64,000 nucleotides of DNA from Nitzschia sp. DOCU1 (Eukaryota; Bacillariophyta; Bacillariophyceae; Bacillariales; Bacillariaceae). How positions within the stretch are numbered: position 1 is the first letter of the stretch; every line of letters starts with the position of its first letter. Below the pieces are notes generated by a model. It worked only from the letters and a program-made list of their open reading frames with translations, did no database searches and was not told the DNA's origin. Of the stretch, positions 19,991 to 29,973 are shown one piece after another. The DNA lies in NCBI GenBank assembly GCA_951394045.1, contig OX595992.1, positions 1,426,001-1,490,000 on the forward strand, in the 5' to 3' direction. A program made the translations under genes and the position numbers.

Positions 19991-22507
19991 TTACAGTTCA
20001 TCATGAACTTTGGATGCTGGGTCGGACGGACATTGTTCCAAAAGGTCATCGTACGTCCCACGGGCGGCTTCTTCGGTTTCGACCACGGTAATCTCTGCTG
20101 GCTCGAGCCCCGCAAGAAACCGATCCCATGCTTGGAACAATCCCGATTCCAAGTTCTTGACATATCGTGCAGCATCCCAGTACGGATGCATCGGGTTTCG
20201 TTGGAGCGCCGTATCAATCAGTCGCCGACGAATATCATTATACTTTTCAGGATTGTTGCCCAATTCAATGGCAATCTCTTCGTACTGTCGAGGTCCGTCA
20301 TAAGCATTCAGTTCGGGCAATCCCAGCACAATATTGGCCGACGTTGTCACTCGAGAGCTCATGTCTTCTCCATCGCTTCGCGTAACAATCGGTACCCCAG
20401 CGTAGAGTGAATCTTGTGCCACAGTATGTCCATTGTAGGGATGAGAATCCAGCATGAGATTGCAGAAATCATGATTTCGTTGTTGATGATCAAAGGGGTT
20501 GCGTTCCCAGGGCAAAAAGTGGATGCGTTTGTTGAGTGCTTCTCCGTCCTTGGGAATAAAATCGGGTTGTTTTTCTCCCGTCAATGGATCCCTGTAGGGC
20601 TTGGTAGGTTCTCCTGCTGCTTCGTGTACAAATCGTTTCAAATAGTTGAGGCCCGTCTGCGGATTCTCCAACAAGCAAAGGATCGAACCGGGAACTTCTC
20701 GAAGAATGCGCATCCAACTTCGCATGGTTTCTGGGTTGTTTTTGAGGAATTTGTTAAAATTGCAAAAGACAAAGGTTGGCGTCGCAATGCCTTTGGCCAT
20801 GCATCGATTCTCTTGAGGAGATCCGTGTCCAATCTCGTACGGGAGCTTTCGAGGCGTGTATTCATATCGGGGCGGAACGACTTCTGCCTGCACAGCATGA
20901 CCCTTGCTGAAGAAATGATTGGGCAGATAGATGAATTTTTCTGTGTACAAATACTTGGATTCGGGAGGCGAGGTCACCTTGTCGGTGAAAATATAGTCCA
21001 CATAGGTTGCCCCGCTGGTTCCAAGATACTCTTGATGCAGAATTTGTACCGGTGCTGGTCGAAGTGCCATGAGACCTTGGGCTCGTTCTCCTTGTCGGGC
21101 ATATCCATCCCATTCAATCAAAATATGAATACCCCGTTCGTGAATGTAGCGCGCCATGTCAATGTGATTGCCCTTGATGTGTTCAATGTCATGAAAGTAA
21201 TCGACATGACCCGCCACTCGCTTACGCCAATCGACACCCCGCATACCCACAGTGATAAAATTCTCATGATCCGGCGGCCCCAGACTGAAAATATGCATTT
21301 CAATTTTCGATCGATCATAGAATCGAAAAATATCTTGTGACAAGTACAAGACCGCTTTGGAGTTGAATCCACTACTCACAAAGCCCACTTTGAGTTTGAA
21401 TCCAGGTTCCGCCGCTTGTGCAATGTATTCGTTGCGTCTTGACTTGTGTTCAAAGGGCATATCGGGAGGCAATGGATTCAAGCCTCCCATATCAGACAAT
21501 CGTGCCATGGCTTCATCCATAAAGGCAACCGACTCGGAGACGTACCGCTTGAGAATCGGCGGCAATGGATACCCCAACATCATGTGTGGATGTACCGATG
21601 TGGCTCGATGCCAAGCAAAATCTTCTAGAGTGCCTTGTCTCCAATTAGAAGTTTCTGTTTCAGTAATTTGTTGCAATCGTTCCATATCCTTCTCGAATCC
21701 CGTCCCATTAAATCCCCAGTCCATAACCATCATGCGACAATATACCGCATTACTACAGGCCGGTCCCAGTTGCAGATTAGATCTCAAACAACTTAGTTCA
21801 AAAATGTCGGCACAGTGTTCATAGTTCTTTCGACTAAACAGCGTCGCACCATATTCATACAAATCTTCCGGTGTCTTGCCCCCTAGGGGATTCTCGGCTT
21901 CAGCCGTTCCATGCCGAGCTTGAAATTTATTGTCACGCTTTTTGGGAGGAGGTTCTTGAGAATTTTTCTTGGCGGCACTACCATTGGCATTGAGTTTCTC
22001 TTGAAGGGCTCGTGCTTCGGCATGCAAGGGATCGATTTGCAAGGCTTGCTGGAGATATTGTTGGGCCATGTCGGTTTGACCACGTTGCATAGATTCCTTG
22101 GCAATGTACACAAATCCATCCTGAGTGCGATCTTGAATGGCATAACATTGCATGAATTGTCCAAAGGCTTCTTCGACCGTATAATCATTGGGATGATTTG
22201 CTTGAAACAAGACGGCTCTCCAAAAAAAGAGGGCCGCTCGATCGTAATTGCCATTTTGCAATTCTTCCTTGCCTTGTTGCATCGATGTGGGACCGTCCGT
22301 AGTCAAAGTGTATACAGTCTCCAAGGCATTTACAACAGTTGAAGAAGAAAAGGGGGTGGACCATGAGGTCAATAGTAACAGCAGACAAAGCGTGGCCGAT
22401 ACTAGCGCCCATTGGGAGGATCCTCGGCATTGGCGTCGGGGGCGGTCATTGTGCGACAAACAACAACTGATACTAGTAGCCATGGTTTCTCGGCCTCTTT
22501 TCCACAA
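19991..22507 (-). CDS. O-GlcNAc transferase-like glycosyltransferase (GT41) with N-terminal membrane anchor
   Basis: A single exon of 838 residues. After a basic N-terminus, residues about 33-50 are strongly hydrophobic (ALVSATLCLLLLLTSW), a signal anchor or signal peptide. Two to three TPR-like helix pairs follow (residues 75-175), then a linker, then the two-lobed GT41 catalytic domain: KVGFVSSGFNSK, HILIEWDGYARQG, RPAPVQILHQEYLGTSGA, FCNFNKFLKNNPETM, RIHFLPW, and the donor-binding DSHPYNGHTVAQDSLYAGVP. Well-known GT41 enzymes (OGT, SPINDLY) are nucleocytoplasmic and have many TPRs; here the TPR region is short and the protein appears targeted to the secretory pathway. Donor sugar (GlcNAc or fucose) cannot be told. 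It converges with the SNF2 gene, 71 bp away. Confidence 0.9.
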   Translation of the reverse strand: MWKRGRETMATSISCCLSHNDRPRRQCRGSSQWALVSATLCLLLLLTSWSTPFSSSTVVNALETVYTLTTDGPTSMQQGKEELQNGNYDRAALFFWRAVLFQANHPNDYTVEEAFGQFMQCYAIQDRTQDGFVYIAKESMQRGQTDMAQQYLQQALQIDPLHAEARALQEKLNANGSAAKKNSQEPPPKKRDNKFQARHGTAEAENPLGGKTPEDLYEYGATLFSRKNYEHCADIFELSCLRSNLQLGPACSNAVYCRMMVMDWGFNGTGFEKDMERLQQITETETSNWRQGTLEDFAWHRATSVHPHMMLGYPLPPILKRYVSESVAFMDEAMARLSDMGGLNPLPPDMPFEHKSRRNEYIAQAAEPGFKLKVGFVSSGFNSKAVLYLSQDIFRFYDRSKIEMHIFSLGPPDHENFITVGMRGVDWRKRVAGHVDYFHDIEHIKGNHIDMARYIHERGIHILIEWDGYARQGERAQGLMALRPAPVQILHQEYLGTSGATYVDYIFTDKVTSPPESKYLYTEKFIYLPNHFFSKGHAVQAEVVPPRYEYTPRKLPYEIGHGSPQENRCMAKGIATPTFVFCNFNKFLKNNPETMRSWMRILREVPGSILCLLENPQTGLNYLKRFVHEAAGEPTKPYRDPLTGEKQPDFIPKDGEALNKRIHFLPWERNPFDHQQRNHDFCNLMLDSHPYNGHTVAQDSLYAGVPIVTRSDGEDMSSRVTTSANIVLGLPELNAYDGPRQYEEIAIELGNNPEKYNDIRRRLIDTALQRNPMHPYWDAARYVKNLESGLFQAWDRFLAGLEPAEITVVETEEAARGTYDDLLEQCPSDPASKVHDEL

Positions 22508-23243
22508 GTGGTCCTTGACAACCGACTAAGAAACGTCTTTTATTGCTACCGTCGAGGCAAACTAAAGGTACTACAATCTATAGAGGCAAAAGGAGAGAAG
22601 CTCTGCGGGATTGTGTGGACGGCATCCAGAGAATCCACCGCGATACTAGTAGTAAAAATGGGCGGGGGCGATGCCCTCGCGACGCTCGTACGTCATCCGA
22701 CAAGATCGGTTTTGGTCGACGTGGTCGAAGATACGGTTTCCGCCCGCCCCAGCATCAAACTGCAACAGCTACCTGCTAATCGTAGTTAACCAGCAAAGAG
22801 TGCACTTTACAGTTTGCAACTATAGACCTTGACGATCGATCTCTTCTTTTGCCTATACCTGTTCGATTCGTCAGTACCGAAGATTCGGGATCATCAGCAC
22901 TTTGATGTACTGTAGTACTAGTCTGCAACAAATTACCAGCAAGAAGCGCCGCATTCAACGACGACGAGTTAGCAGGTTGCTGTCAAGATGCCCAAAGACG
23001 AGCCGCAAGCGTTTAGTACTACCACCTAATATAGTAGTAGTAGTATTCATGTTTTCTTGTTCTCGCTCTTGCTGAACTGCTGCTGCTAGTAGAAAGCAAG
23101 AAAAGAAGGACATGACGGTGTGGTGTGCTGGACGCCCCGCCGCCAGATCGTCCACCACCACGTCGTGATTCTTTCGGCCCATGGATGGATCCGCCGCCAG
23201 GCACTTGTGGAAAGCCGAAGCGGCACTCCTGGGGTCTCAAACT
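22508..23243. other. Intergenic region
   Basis: This 736 bp interval is upstream of the GT41 gene and downstream of the next minus-strand gene. Short ORFs exist but lack protein-like composition; a small GTA-type microsatellite lies near 23031-23045. Confidence 0.45.
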
Positions 23244-24770
23244 CTATCTGGCCCGACGACATGCTGACTGGAGAGCACGGATGATGGGGCTCTTGAGACT
23301 TTTCTCACCCGTTGCAAACGCCAGTGCAGCTACCCCAATTGTTGGGTCGGCAGGGCACTTGACGGGGTGAAATATCTTGTTTCGAGGAAGATTATCATTG
23401 AGGACACCACTTTTGTTTGCTGCTTGTTGTTGTTGGTTGGCAAACCCCGCATTGGCCAACTCGTGTATTCTTTCTGTCATCCCATGGTCGCAGGAAGGAG
23501 AATGGCAGCTGCGATAAATTTCGGCAACACCCGACAGGCTGTAGACGGCTTGTTTGGTATTGCCATCCCAGGCCGACCAGCCCCCTAATGTGTACAGTCC
23601 TTTAAACTCACGAGATTCGTCAGCAAACAGCTGGGCAACTGTAAACGAAGGAAAATGGTCATCATCATCATCATTGTTCTTTGAAAGAGACAAGTTCGCG
23701 TCCGTTGTCGTCATCTTGATGTTGTTGTCGTTATGAGCAACAGAGGCGGCGTTTGCAGCTTGCAAGGCAGCCATGAATATAGCTTCGTCATGGCCCTCCA
23801 GAGCACCTTGTTGAAAGATCAACTCCAACAAGTACGACGCAAATCGATCACTGATGCGAAACAGACTGTTGAAACTTCGGCCAATGTTGTCGTCTTGATC
23901 ATAGCAAAGATTGCCATGGATCCGACAAGTCTCCCCATAGTTCCAGCGTGCAGACTTGGTGTCAAAAAAGTGCCAAACCACATAGTCTGGCGAAAGTGAC
24001 AACGGCGGTGGCGGCGACCACGATTTGGTGTTGTTGTTCTTTTTGTTGTCCGGAGCTTCAGGAGCCCTTTTGAACCGTCGATCGTTGGTCTCAAAAAAGT
24101 GGCCCCATTCACCCGTCCAGAATACATCGTCTTCTACAAGCCAATAATGATCGTACCGGCGATGGTCTGGTTGTTCCTTGTTATTCTCAACACCCATGTT
24201 CACGTGTAGTTCATGAATCCAAAGCAAAAAGGATAATTTGCCTTTGGCAGCCATGCGAATACCATTGGCCCTTACACTCAAGTAGGTTGATGCGATCGGA
24301 TTACTTAATACTTTCACTCGGTCTCGGTGTCTTGGTGATGCATCAATCCATTCCAGAAGAGAGGGATTGATTTTCTCACCAGGCTCGTGGAGTAGAATAA
24401 TATCGTAGCTCCTGGATGCTGTCCCTTGTTGGTCGTTGCCCTTTCGCTCACGACCACTTGTTGTTGTTCCCTCTACAAGTGCCACGAACCGCTCGCAAAG
24501 ACAAGTGTTATTGGAGTCAATGGTTTTCGTTTTGAAGACGATCGCGATGCGTTCTACTTTGTTGTCTGCTACGGGGGACGACATTTCGATCGGGTAGAAG
24601 GCTCCACCAGTCGATGATTCCAGGGGAGTACTACCCTCGGCCATGGTGCTTTTCAGTGCAGGTCTAGGATCCAAGAAGACAATAGCCGTTTTGGTACCAA
24701 ACGCTAGATTGCAGCAAACGAGAGCGGCGATGGTGGCACAAATGTTTAACGATTTCTTTTTCATCATCAC
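23244..24770 (-). CDS. Secreted or type II glycosyltransferase-like protein
   Basis: A single exon of 508 residues. The N-terminus (MMMKKKSLNICATIAALVCC) is a signal peptide or anchor. A central block reads YDHYWLVEDDVFWTGEW, followed by paired aromatic and acidic residues and DYVVWHFFDTKSARWNYG; the EDDV core resembles the metal- and nucleotide-sugar-binding DxD region of GT-A glycosyltransferases. A further conserved-looking stretch is RISDRFASYLLELI, followed by EGHDEAIFMAAL. I cannot assign a CAZy family. Asn-rich and Asp-rich spacers interrupt the domain. It diverges from the SGNH esterase; a longer plus-strand frame overlaps its 5' end but is judged not to be coding there. Confidence 0.65.
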   Translation of the reverse strand: MMMKKKSLNICATIAALVCCNLAFGTKTAIVFLDPRPALKSTMAEGSTPLESSTGGAFYPIEMSSPVADNKVERIAIVFKTKTIDSNNTCLCERFVALVEGTTTSGRERKGNDQQGTASRSYDIILLHEPGEKINPSLLEWIDASPRHRDRVKVLSNPIASTYLSVRANGIRMAAKGKLSFLLWIHELHVNMGVENNKEQPDHRRYDHYWLVEDDVFWTGEWGHFFETNDRRFKRAPEAPDNKKNNNTKSWSPPPPLSLSPDYVVWHFFDTKSARWNYGETCRIHGNLCYDQDDNIGRSFNSLFRISDRFASYLLELIFQQGALEGHDEAIFMAALQAANAASVAHNDNNIKMTTTDANLSLSKNNDDDDDHFPSFTVAQLFADESREFKGLYTLGGWSAWDGNTKQAVYSLSGVAEIYRSCHSPSCDHGMTERIHELANAGFANQQQQAANKSGVLNDNLPRNKIFHPVKCPADPTIGVAALAFATGEKSLKSPIIRALQSACRRAR

Positions 24771-24921
24771 GAAGAAGAAGGATGATGGTGGTCGTCTTGC
24801 TCCACCAAGAAAGTATGTGGCTGGTTTTATTGTTGAGAGATCTTGTCGTCATCTTGCTGTGGCCCTGCTGGTCATAATAATTAAGGCACAAGTGGACCAA
24901 TTCGACTCGAACACACAAAAA
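24771..24921. promoter_or_regulatory. Compact bidirectional promoter interval
   Basis: Only about 150 bp separate the divergent starts at 24770 (minus) and 24922 (plus), so the two genes probably share regulatory DNA. This depends on the choice of the 24922 start for the esterase. Confidence 0.45.
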
Positions 24922-25764
24922 ATGGCTGCCGGTTGTGTTGTCGACGATGCGACCGAGGACGACGACAACAGTGGCGGCGACGCTCCTGACCTCGTCCTCA
25001 CTGTTTCTGTTAGTTCGAAAAACAACCAAGAAATGCATCTTCGTCCTTCTATCCTTCTCTTTGGTGATTCGATCACGCAGTATGCGTTCGGCGAAGGTCC
25101 AGTGAGATTTGGATGGGGGTCGTTGCTCTCGGCATCGTACCAGCGTCGCGCGGATGTGTTGAGTCGGGGCTACCATGGTTACAATACGCGACATGCCTTG
25201 GATCTGGTTCCACGAGTCTTCGGCTCCGCTTCAAGCATGCCTGGCAGCAGATGTTTGTTCATGACGGTATTTTTTGGTGCCAATGATGCCTGCATTCCAG
25301 GCGAGCGACAGCATTTACCCCTCCAGGAATATGGCAAAAATCTGTCCAAAATTGTCAAGGCCATCCAAAAGGAAACTTCTTCTCTTCCTAATTTTCCAAT
25401 CATCCTAATGACCCCACCACCCATTCATGATGAGACCTGGAAAACATACAAAGGCGCGAATTATTACCCTCGCAAGAACGAGGAGGTGAGAAAGTACGGC
25501 CTGGAAGCCAAGCGAGTCGCAAAGGAACTGAATTGCCCAGTAGTAGACACGTGGGAGTTGCTGGGTGGAGACAAGCCAGGGTATGAAAAGCACTTGTGCG
25601 ATGGTCTGCATTTAAATGAGAGTGGGAATGAGCTGATCTATGAGGGGTTAATGGAGCTTCTGAGAAAAGACTTTCCAGAGTTGGCCCCTCAAGAACTGGT
25701 CGACGGGAAATATGTCGGTCAAGGCATTCCTGCGGAAGAAAAGCTATGGGATGAACTTTGCTAG
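24922..25764 (+). CDS. SGNH/GDSL esterase, IAH1-like
   Basis: The ATG at 24922 gives 280 residues; the frame stays open back to 24643, but that extension overlaps the divergent gene and is unlike the family. The SGNH hydrolase blocks are clear: block I ILLFGDSITQYAF with the nucleophilic Ser, the Gly of block II (SRGYHGYNTRHAL), block III FFGANDACIPGER with the oxyanion Asn, and block V CDGLHLNESGNELI with the Asp/His pair. The spacing and the QHLPLQEYGKNL segment match isoamyl acetate-hydrolysing esterases (IAH1). Such enzymes hydrolyse short-chain esters; there is no signal peptide with this start, so it is probably cytosolic. Confidence 0.9.
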   Translation: MAAGCVVDDATEDDDNSGGDAPDLVLTVSVSSKNNQEMHLRPSILLFGDSITQYAFGEGPVRFGWGSLLSASYQRRADVLSRGYHGYNTRHALDLVPRVFGSASSMPGSRCLFMTVFFGANDACIPGERQHLPLQEYGKNLSKIVKAIQKETSSLPNFPIILMTPPPIHDETWKTYKGANYYPRKNEEVRKYGLEAKRVAKELNCPVVDTWELLGGDKPGYEKHLCDGLHLNESGNELIYEGLMELLRKDFPELAPQELVDGKYVGQGIPAEEKLWDELC

Positions 25765-26256
25765 TGACGAGTCCAAAAATGGTCATATTTATGGTGATAC
25801 CAGCCTCCTTTGGTAGCCCTTTTACTGAGCGAGCCCCACGTTTTGTGGCGACTGAATGCAATCGGTCGAATATCCCTGCCAAGAATGCAAACGTGCGGGG
25901 CCCTTTTTCCAACAGTACTTCAATGCGCTGTCTTTCCGGTTTCTTCTAGGAAAGCGTTCTTGGCCTTGTCGGTTCTTGTCTCCCACGTTTCACACTCTAA
26001 AGGAACTGCCGTTGGCAAGCAAGGTCGCCGAGCCCATCCGCCTGGAATGGAAAATCTTCTTCGGAGAGCTTGCTCTGGATTTCCTAGATATCCAGCATCC
26101 AAAATCTGTTGCTGTACAAGACTTCATCTTGTCGGTAGCGACGTGGCAGCAGTGCTCACAGTGTCGTCCTATCTGGACAACTCACACAAAGCAACAACAC
26201 AATGACGAGGAACCATGGGGTTATGGACAGGAACCCCATAGCTCCTCGGCGGCATA
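25765..26256. other. Intergenic region
   Basis: This 492 bp stretch lies downstream of the esterase. Two overlapping plus-strand frames are open here but show no conserved character. Nothing else was seen. Confidence 0.4.
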
Positions 26257-26686
26257 CTAGCTTTCTGTCATTGCCACCACCGGCGAATCAGAAGTAGTGG
26301 CGGCGGCTGGGACGGTGTCAACACGAAATTCTTCCTTTTTGAAGAAGCCGCCAAGAATCAAAGAGATCCCGTCATTTTGGGCCTGCGCAACGATGTCTCC
26401 TTGAAGCACCATTTCTATCGTACTTGTTTGGTAGAAAAGCTGCTGGTCAAACAGTTCTGGCAGTCCTTCACCCTGGAGTGGAAGTCAAGCAGGCGGTGAG
26501 GAATGAAAAAATGACGAAAAGTTATGAAGCAGTATCTTTTGTCGCAACAGTCCTTCCTGGCGCGCGCATGCACGGCCGGCATAAATACGACTGCCCAATG
26601 TTGACGAAAGATACAAGAGATATGGTTACTTGAGCAGAAAGCACGAGGTCGCTACTACGATAATAGGGGCCTATGACCAGCACCAT
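26257..26686 (-). CDS. Possible small two-exon gene, unknown function
   Basis: The minus strand reads ATG at 26684-26686 (or 26710) through a short exon ending at 26630 (SSDLVLSAQ), then a GTAACC donor, a 157 nt intron, a CACTCCAG acceptor and a second exon 26472-26257 in the matching phase, ending in a TAG. Exon 2 has a protein-like composition (LPELFDQQLFYQ, IEMVLQGDIVAQAQNDG, LILGGFFKKEEFRVD). The product would be about 90 residues. I recognise no family. The support is one plausible splice plus composition, so chance cannot be excluded. It would diverge from the membrane-protein gene at 26851. Confidence 0.33.
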
Positions 26687-26850
26687 TTTGGATACCCGAG
26701 ACGAATGCATTTCTGACGACGAGGATCCTTTTGGATACACTGTTCAACACGAACCCCTGTCGTATGATCACAATTTCTCGTTTCGCTGAACAAGGACGAC
26801 AACGACAACGCTAACGCCACAACAAGACCAACAGCAACACCATCGGCATC

Positions 26851-27928
26851 ATGGCAAGACCTAAGCGAGACACTGCCTTCTTCGCAGGGAAGACTAGCTT
26901 GTGGATTACGGAGGAGACTCGCGGTGTTCCTTACAAGTGGGTCAGTCTCTTCATTGCCACTACCTACATCGCTTTTGGGCTTCGCAATGTCTTCTTCTGC
27001 GGATACAAGCTCCCCGTCGGCGCGGGAGAAGATTTGGTCATGGATATGTGGCAAGATTGCAAGGAAGACAAGGCAAAAACTATCTTTGCAGGCCTCCATG
27101 GATTGGGTGAATGGTTGATCGGTAAGATGACACAAAACATGTTGACCTTCTCGTCCTCCTTGTTGTTTCATGCATTCCGTCAACGACCACTCACCACCAA
27201 TCTTCTTCATCTTCGTTTGCTCCTGGCCCTACAAATCAACAGCTATCATTCGCTTTTCCATGGCAACGGCAGTGTCTACTCAAGATCTTTTCTTTACCAT
27301 GTTGGTACTCGCCATGTATTCTACCGGGTTCTTCGTGGGATGCTTGCGAGTTGGAATCTTGGATCTTTCTTGGTACTACGTGCTTAACATGACCTGTGGA
27401 TTTCTCTACGAAAACTATGTCTGTTATTTGGCTTATGTTGCCTACACCAAGCGCAACAAATTGAAGACTCTTGTCGAGGAAACCGCAAACATTCCACTCA
27501 AGGCAGCATTTTTGGTTCAGGCTCTTGGCTGGGGTTTGTACGCGATCAAGATGGGTCTCTTTAGCGAGACGCACTACATTTTATTCGAGACTGAATCGCA
27601 AGTTTCCTTTTTCAATTCTACGTGGGAAGGTTCATTGAGCTTACCACGCCCCCACATTCGTGATGGATGGGCAAACATGGCTGGTGTTCATGGATACACT
27701 TTGGCAGGAATTTGCGTTTTCTGTTACTTTACCAAGAACGCCCTTTCTCTTTTCCGCGCTTGTGGTTTGTTGACATTGTACCATTTCGGAACGGTGTTGC
27801 TTGTCCTCCGTGCCGGTGTTGACGTTGTCCCCCCATCCTACTTGCTTTTCGTTTTTGCCAGTCTCGCCTACGACGGGCTGGTCACTTACCAAGCTAATGT
27901 AGAAGTCCAAAAGTTCAAAGAAGAGTAA
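26851..27928 (+). CDS. Polytopic membrane protein of unknown function
   Basis: Exon 1 is 26851-27121 and exon 2 27243-27928; the 121 nt intron begins GTAAGA and ends AACAG, and the join gives a split Ala codon (reading WLIAIIRFSM). The product is 318 residues. About seven hydrophobic segments follow a short basic N-terminus: VSLFIATTYIAFGLRNV, a helix spanning the splice site, DLFFTMLVLAMYSTGFFVGC, YVLNMTCGFLYENYVCYLAY, AAFLVQALGWGLYAIKMG, YTLAGICVFCYF and a C-terminal pair. No transporter or enzyme signature is apparent. The C-terminus (VEVQKFKEE) is short and charged. Confidence 0.8.
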
Positions 27929-27964
27929 AAGATATTTGTTTCTGTCAAATGCTCGCATAATATT

Positions 27965-28476
27965 GCATCAGAATTTTCGGAACTACGGCATTATGTAATT
28001 AGGGTCCCAAGAACCCTTAAATAACTGGTAATTTTTCGATTTCCTATCCTGTGTGGTGTTACCGGTAGTTTCTTTACATTTGCGTTATCAATTACAATGT
28101 AGCATTTAATGCATCAAAATTGCCCCTCCTACGGCATTGTTTATGGTCCCATCAAGCATAATATGACTGGTAATTTTTCGTGGACAATCTGCAGTTTTTT
28201 CACAATTGCAAAATCAATTTCGAAGAAGCTTTTACCGCAGTAGGTGCATCGAAATTGCCCCTAGAGCTACGGCATTGTTTAAGGTCCCATCGAGCATTAA
28301 ATGACTGGTAATTTTTCGTGCGCAATCTGCAGTTCTTTCACATTTGCGCTATTTTTAACGAAGGAAGGTGCATCGCAATTGTTCGTTTCTACGGTATTTT
28401 GTTTAGGGCGCCACCACTCATTAAATAACTGGTATTTTTTCGGTCGGTCATTTACATTAGCGGGGTATCAATTGCA
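27965..28476. repeat. Degenerate tandem repeat, four copies of about 120-145 bp
   Basis: Four diverged units start near 27965, 28110, 28245 and 28368. Each begins with a GCATCRAAATTG-like motif, then CTACGGCATTGTTTA (27983, 28129, 28267, 28389), a GGTCCCATC-like block, TTAAATRACTGGTAATTTTT and CACATTTGCG. Spacing falls from 145 to 123 bp through indels. The block lies between the 3' end of the membrane-protein gene and the PLAC8 gene and has no ORF of note. Confidence 0.8.
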
Positions 28477-28771
28477 AGCACGAAAAGATACAAGGAACAT
28501 TGCCCACGAAGTAAAATCCTGCATAGCCTTTTCGACAAGTAAGTCGAGTCTTGCCGAATCTGTCTGTGTACATTACAAATCTTTGCAGCGCGTCACAGCG
28601 GTGTCAATCACGCGAGCGGGGCACCCGCTTTTGCATCCGTCGGACAACGCGAAAAACAGCCATCGCTGCATCGGCGTTGTCCCAACTTGACAACTGACAT
28701 CATAATTTCGACTTTGTCGTTGCGATTGTCAGCGTTTATCGTCGTTCTTTGTCAACCTCTTCGTTATCAAG

Positions 28772-29122
28772 ATGCCGAAGGATTGGGAACAAGGACCTTG
28801 CTCTTGCTTCAATGATTGCGGTGGCTGCCTCCTCGTGACGTGTTGCGCCTGCTTCGCATACAAGGAAGTTGCAGATAACATTGGTGACAACAACGGAGTC
28901 CTCTATTGCCTTGCCACCTTTCCTTGCGGATGCGGATGCTGTGTCTTAAGTGCCTTGGGACAGAGTGTCGCCGAACTCCAAGGAATCGATTCCAACATGT
29001 GTACTTCGTGTACCAAGAGTTTCTTTGATGCGTGCTGCTGTTATTCCTGCACCGTCCTGACTGAAAGTCGCGCCTACAAGGCCTCGAAGCAGCCAGGCGG
29101 TCAAAAAATGCAGCGTGAATAA
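28772..29122 (+). CDS. PLAC8 family cysteine-rich protein
   Basis: A 116-residue protein with about 21 cysteines. It opens with DWEQGPCSCFNDCGGCLL and TCCACFAYKEVADNIGDN, has a central Cys-rich hydrophobic stretch (FPCGCGCCVLSALG) and ends with DACCCYSCTVLTESRAYK, matching the PLAC8 (DUF614) pattern. Family members are small membrane-associated proteins; in plants some affect organ size or cadmium resistance. The specific role here is unknown. The start is the first ATG, and nothing upstream extends the domain. Confidence 0.88.
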   Translation: MPKDWEQGPCSCFNDCGGCLLVTCCACFAYKEVADNIGDNNGVLYCLATFPCGCGCCVLSALGQSVAELQGIDSNMCTSCTKSFFDACCCYSCTVLTESRAYKASKQPGGQKMQRE

Positions 29123-29973
29123 GGAAAGGCACAACGAGATAATCGAGGAATCCTTGGGTTGACTTCCAGATGAAACGACGGCAACTGGTATGAATCCTTC
29201 TTCGCAAGTTGAATCATGACGACGAGTGAATTGTTATTCTGTCCTAGTACTTGTAGGGCGGGAATCAAAACTAAAACAAGCAGGGCAGCATCTCATTACT
29301 TTCATGTTAGTCTCATTTTATTTTAAAAAGTAAGCTCCTCGCTCCATAGGTGCACATTTGGTGGATTAGAGTCCACCGCTACGAGTCCGCCAAAGGCCAG
29401 CAGGGGGTCGGCCGGTGGTGTTGGTGAGACGGCCTTTTCCACCATATCACTGCACCAGTACTACCTGGTACAAGAACATTACGATGACTCTAGTAGAGGC
29501 GACTGTATTCACCGGCATTTGCCTCCCCCCAGCAGCACAAGAAGAACGAGGTCGGTGGCAAGCAGCAATAACCCCCACCACGCTGCCCCCGGGAGGTAAT
29601 GAAGCAACTCACTGAATGCAGCAGAAGTAGATCTAGGAGCGACCGATGTCATAATGTCCGCTGCTCTTCTTCCGTTTCTGGCATTTGTCTACTACTGGAT
29701 GTCGATCTGTGTGTGTGTGTATGTGTGTGTGTGTGGGGGGGGGGGGGCTTTCCCAGCCCCAAATATTGCCCCAAATGTCAAGTGCCGGAGGCGTCAACTT
29801 TTTCTGCCGGCGTGACACACAAAATCCAAACTTTCGTCCCACATGGCAGACGAGATCTGATGTGTTGCTTCTCATAGAAATCAACAGACACAGAAACTGG
29901 ATGACTATCGTTGTCATCCGCTAGCGTAGGTTGTGTTTCTGTCGACGATTATGGATGGTCGAACTACACTTAA
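29123..29973. other. Intergenic region with microsatellite
   Basis: An 851 bp stretch without a convincing gene. It holds a TG/G13 simple repeat and, at its right end, the unresolved 5' part of the next gene. An ATG at 29951 opens 19 codons that stop just as the long frame of the transporter begins. Confidence 0.5.
29708..29747 (+). repeat. TG dinucleotide repeat followed by G13 tract
   Basis: A TG repeat with one TA-type interruption is followed directly by 13 consecutive G (29735-29747). Such tracts are prone to length errors in sequencing and to real polymorphism. Confidence 0.9.

Noticed and set aside
24643..24921. N-terminal extension of the SGNH esterase to an upstream start
   Set aside because: It overlaps the start of the divergent gene and reads as the reverse of its signal-peptide region; the family normally begins close to the FGDS block.
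25856..26260. 134-codon plus-strand ORF downstream of the esterase
   Set aside because: It overlaps a second open frame over the same bases and shows no hydrophobic or domain pattern.
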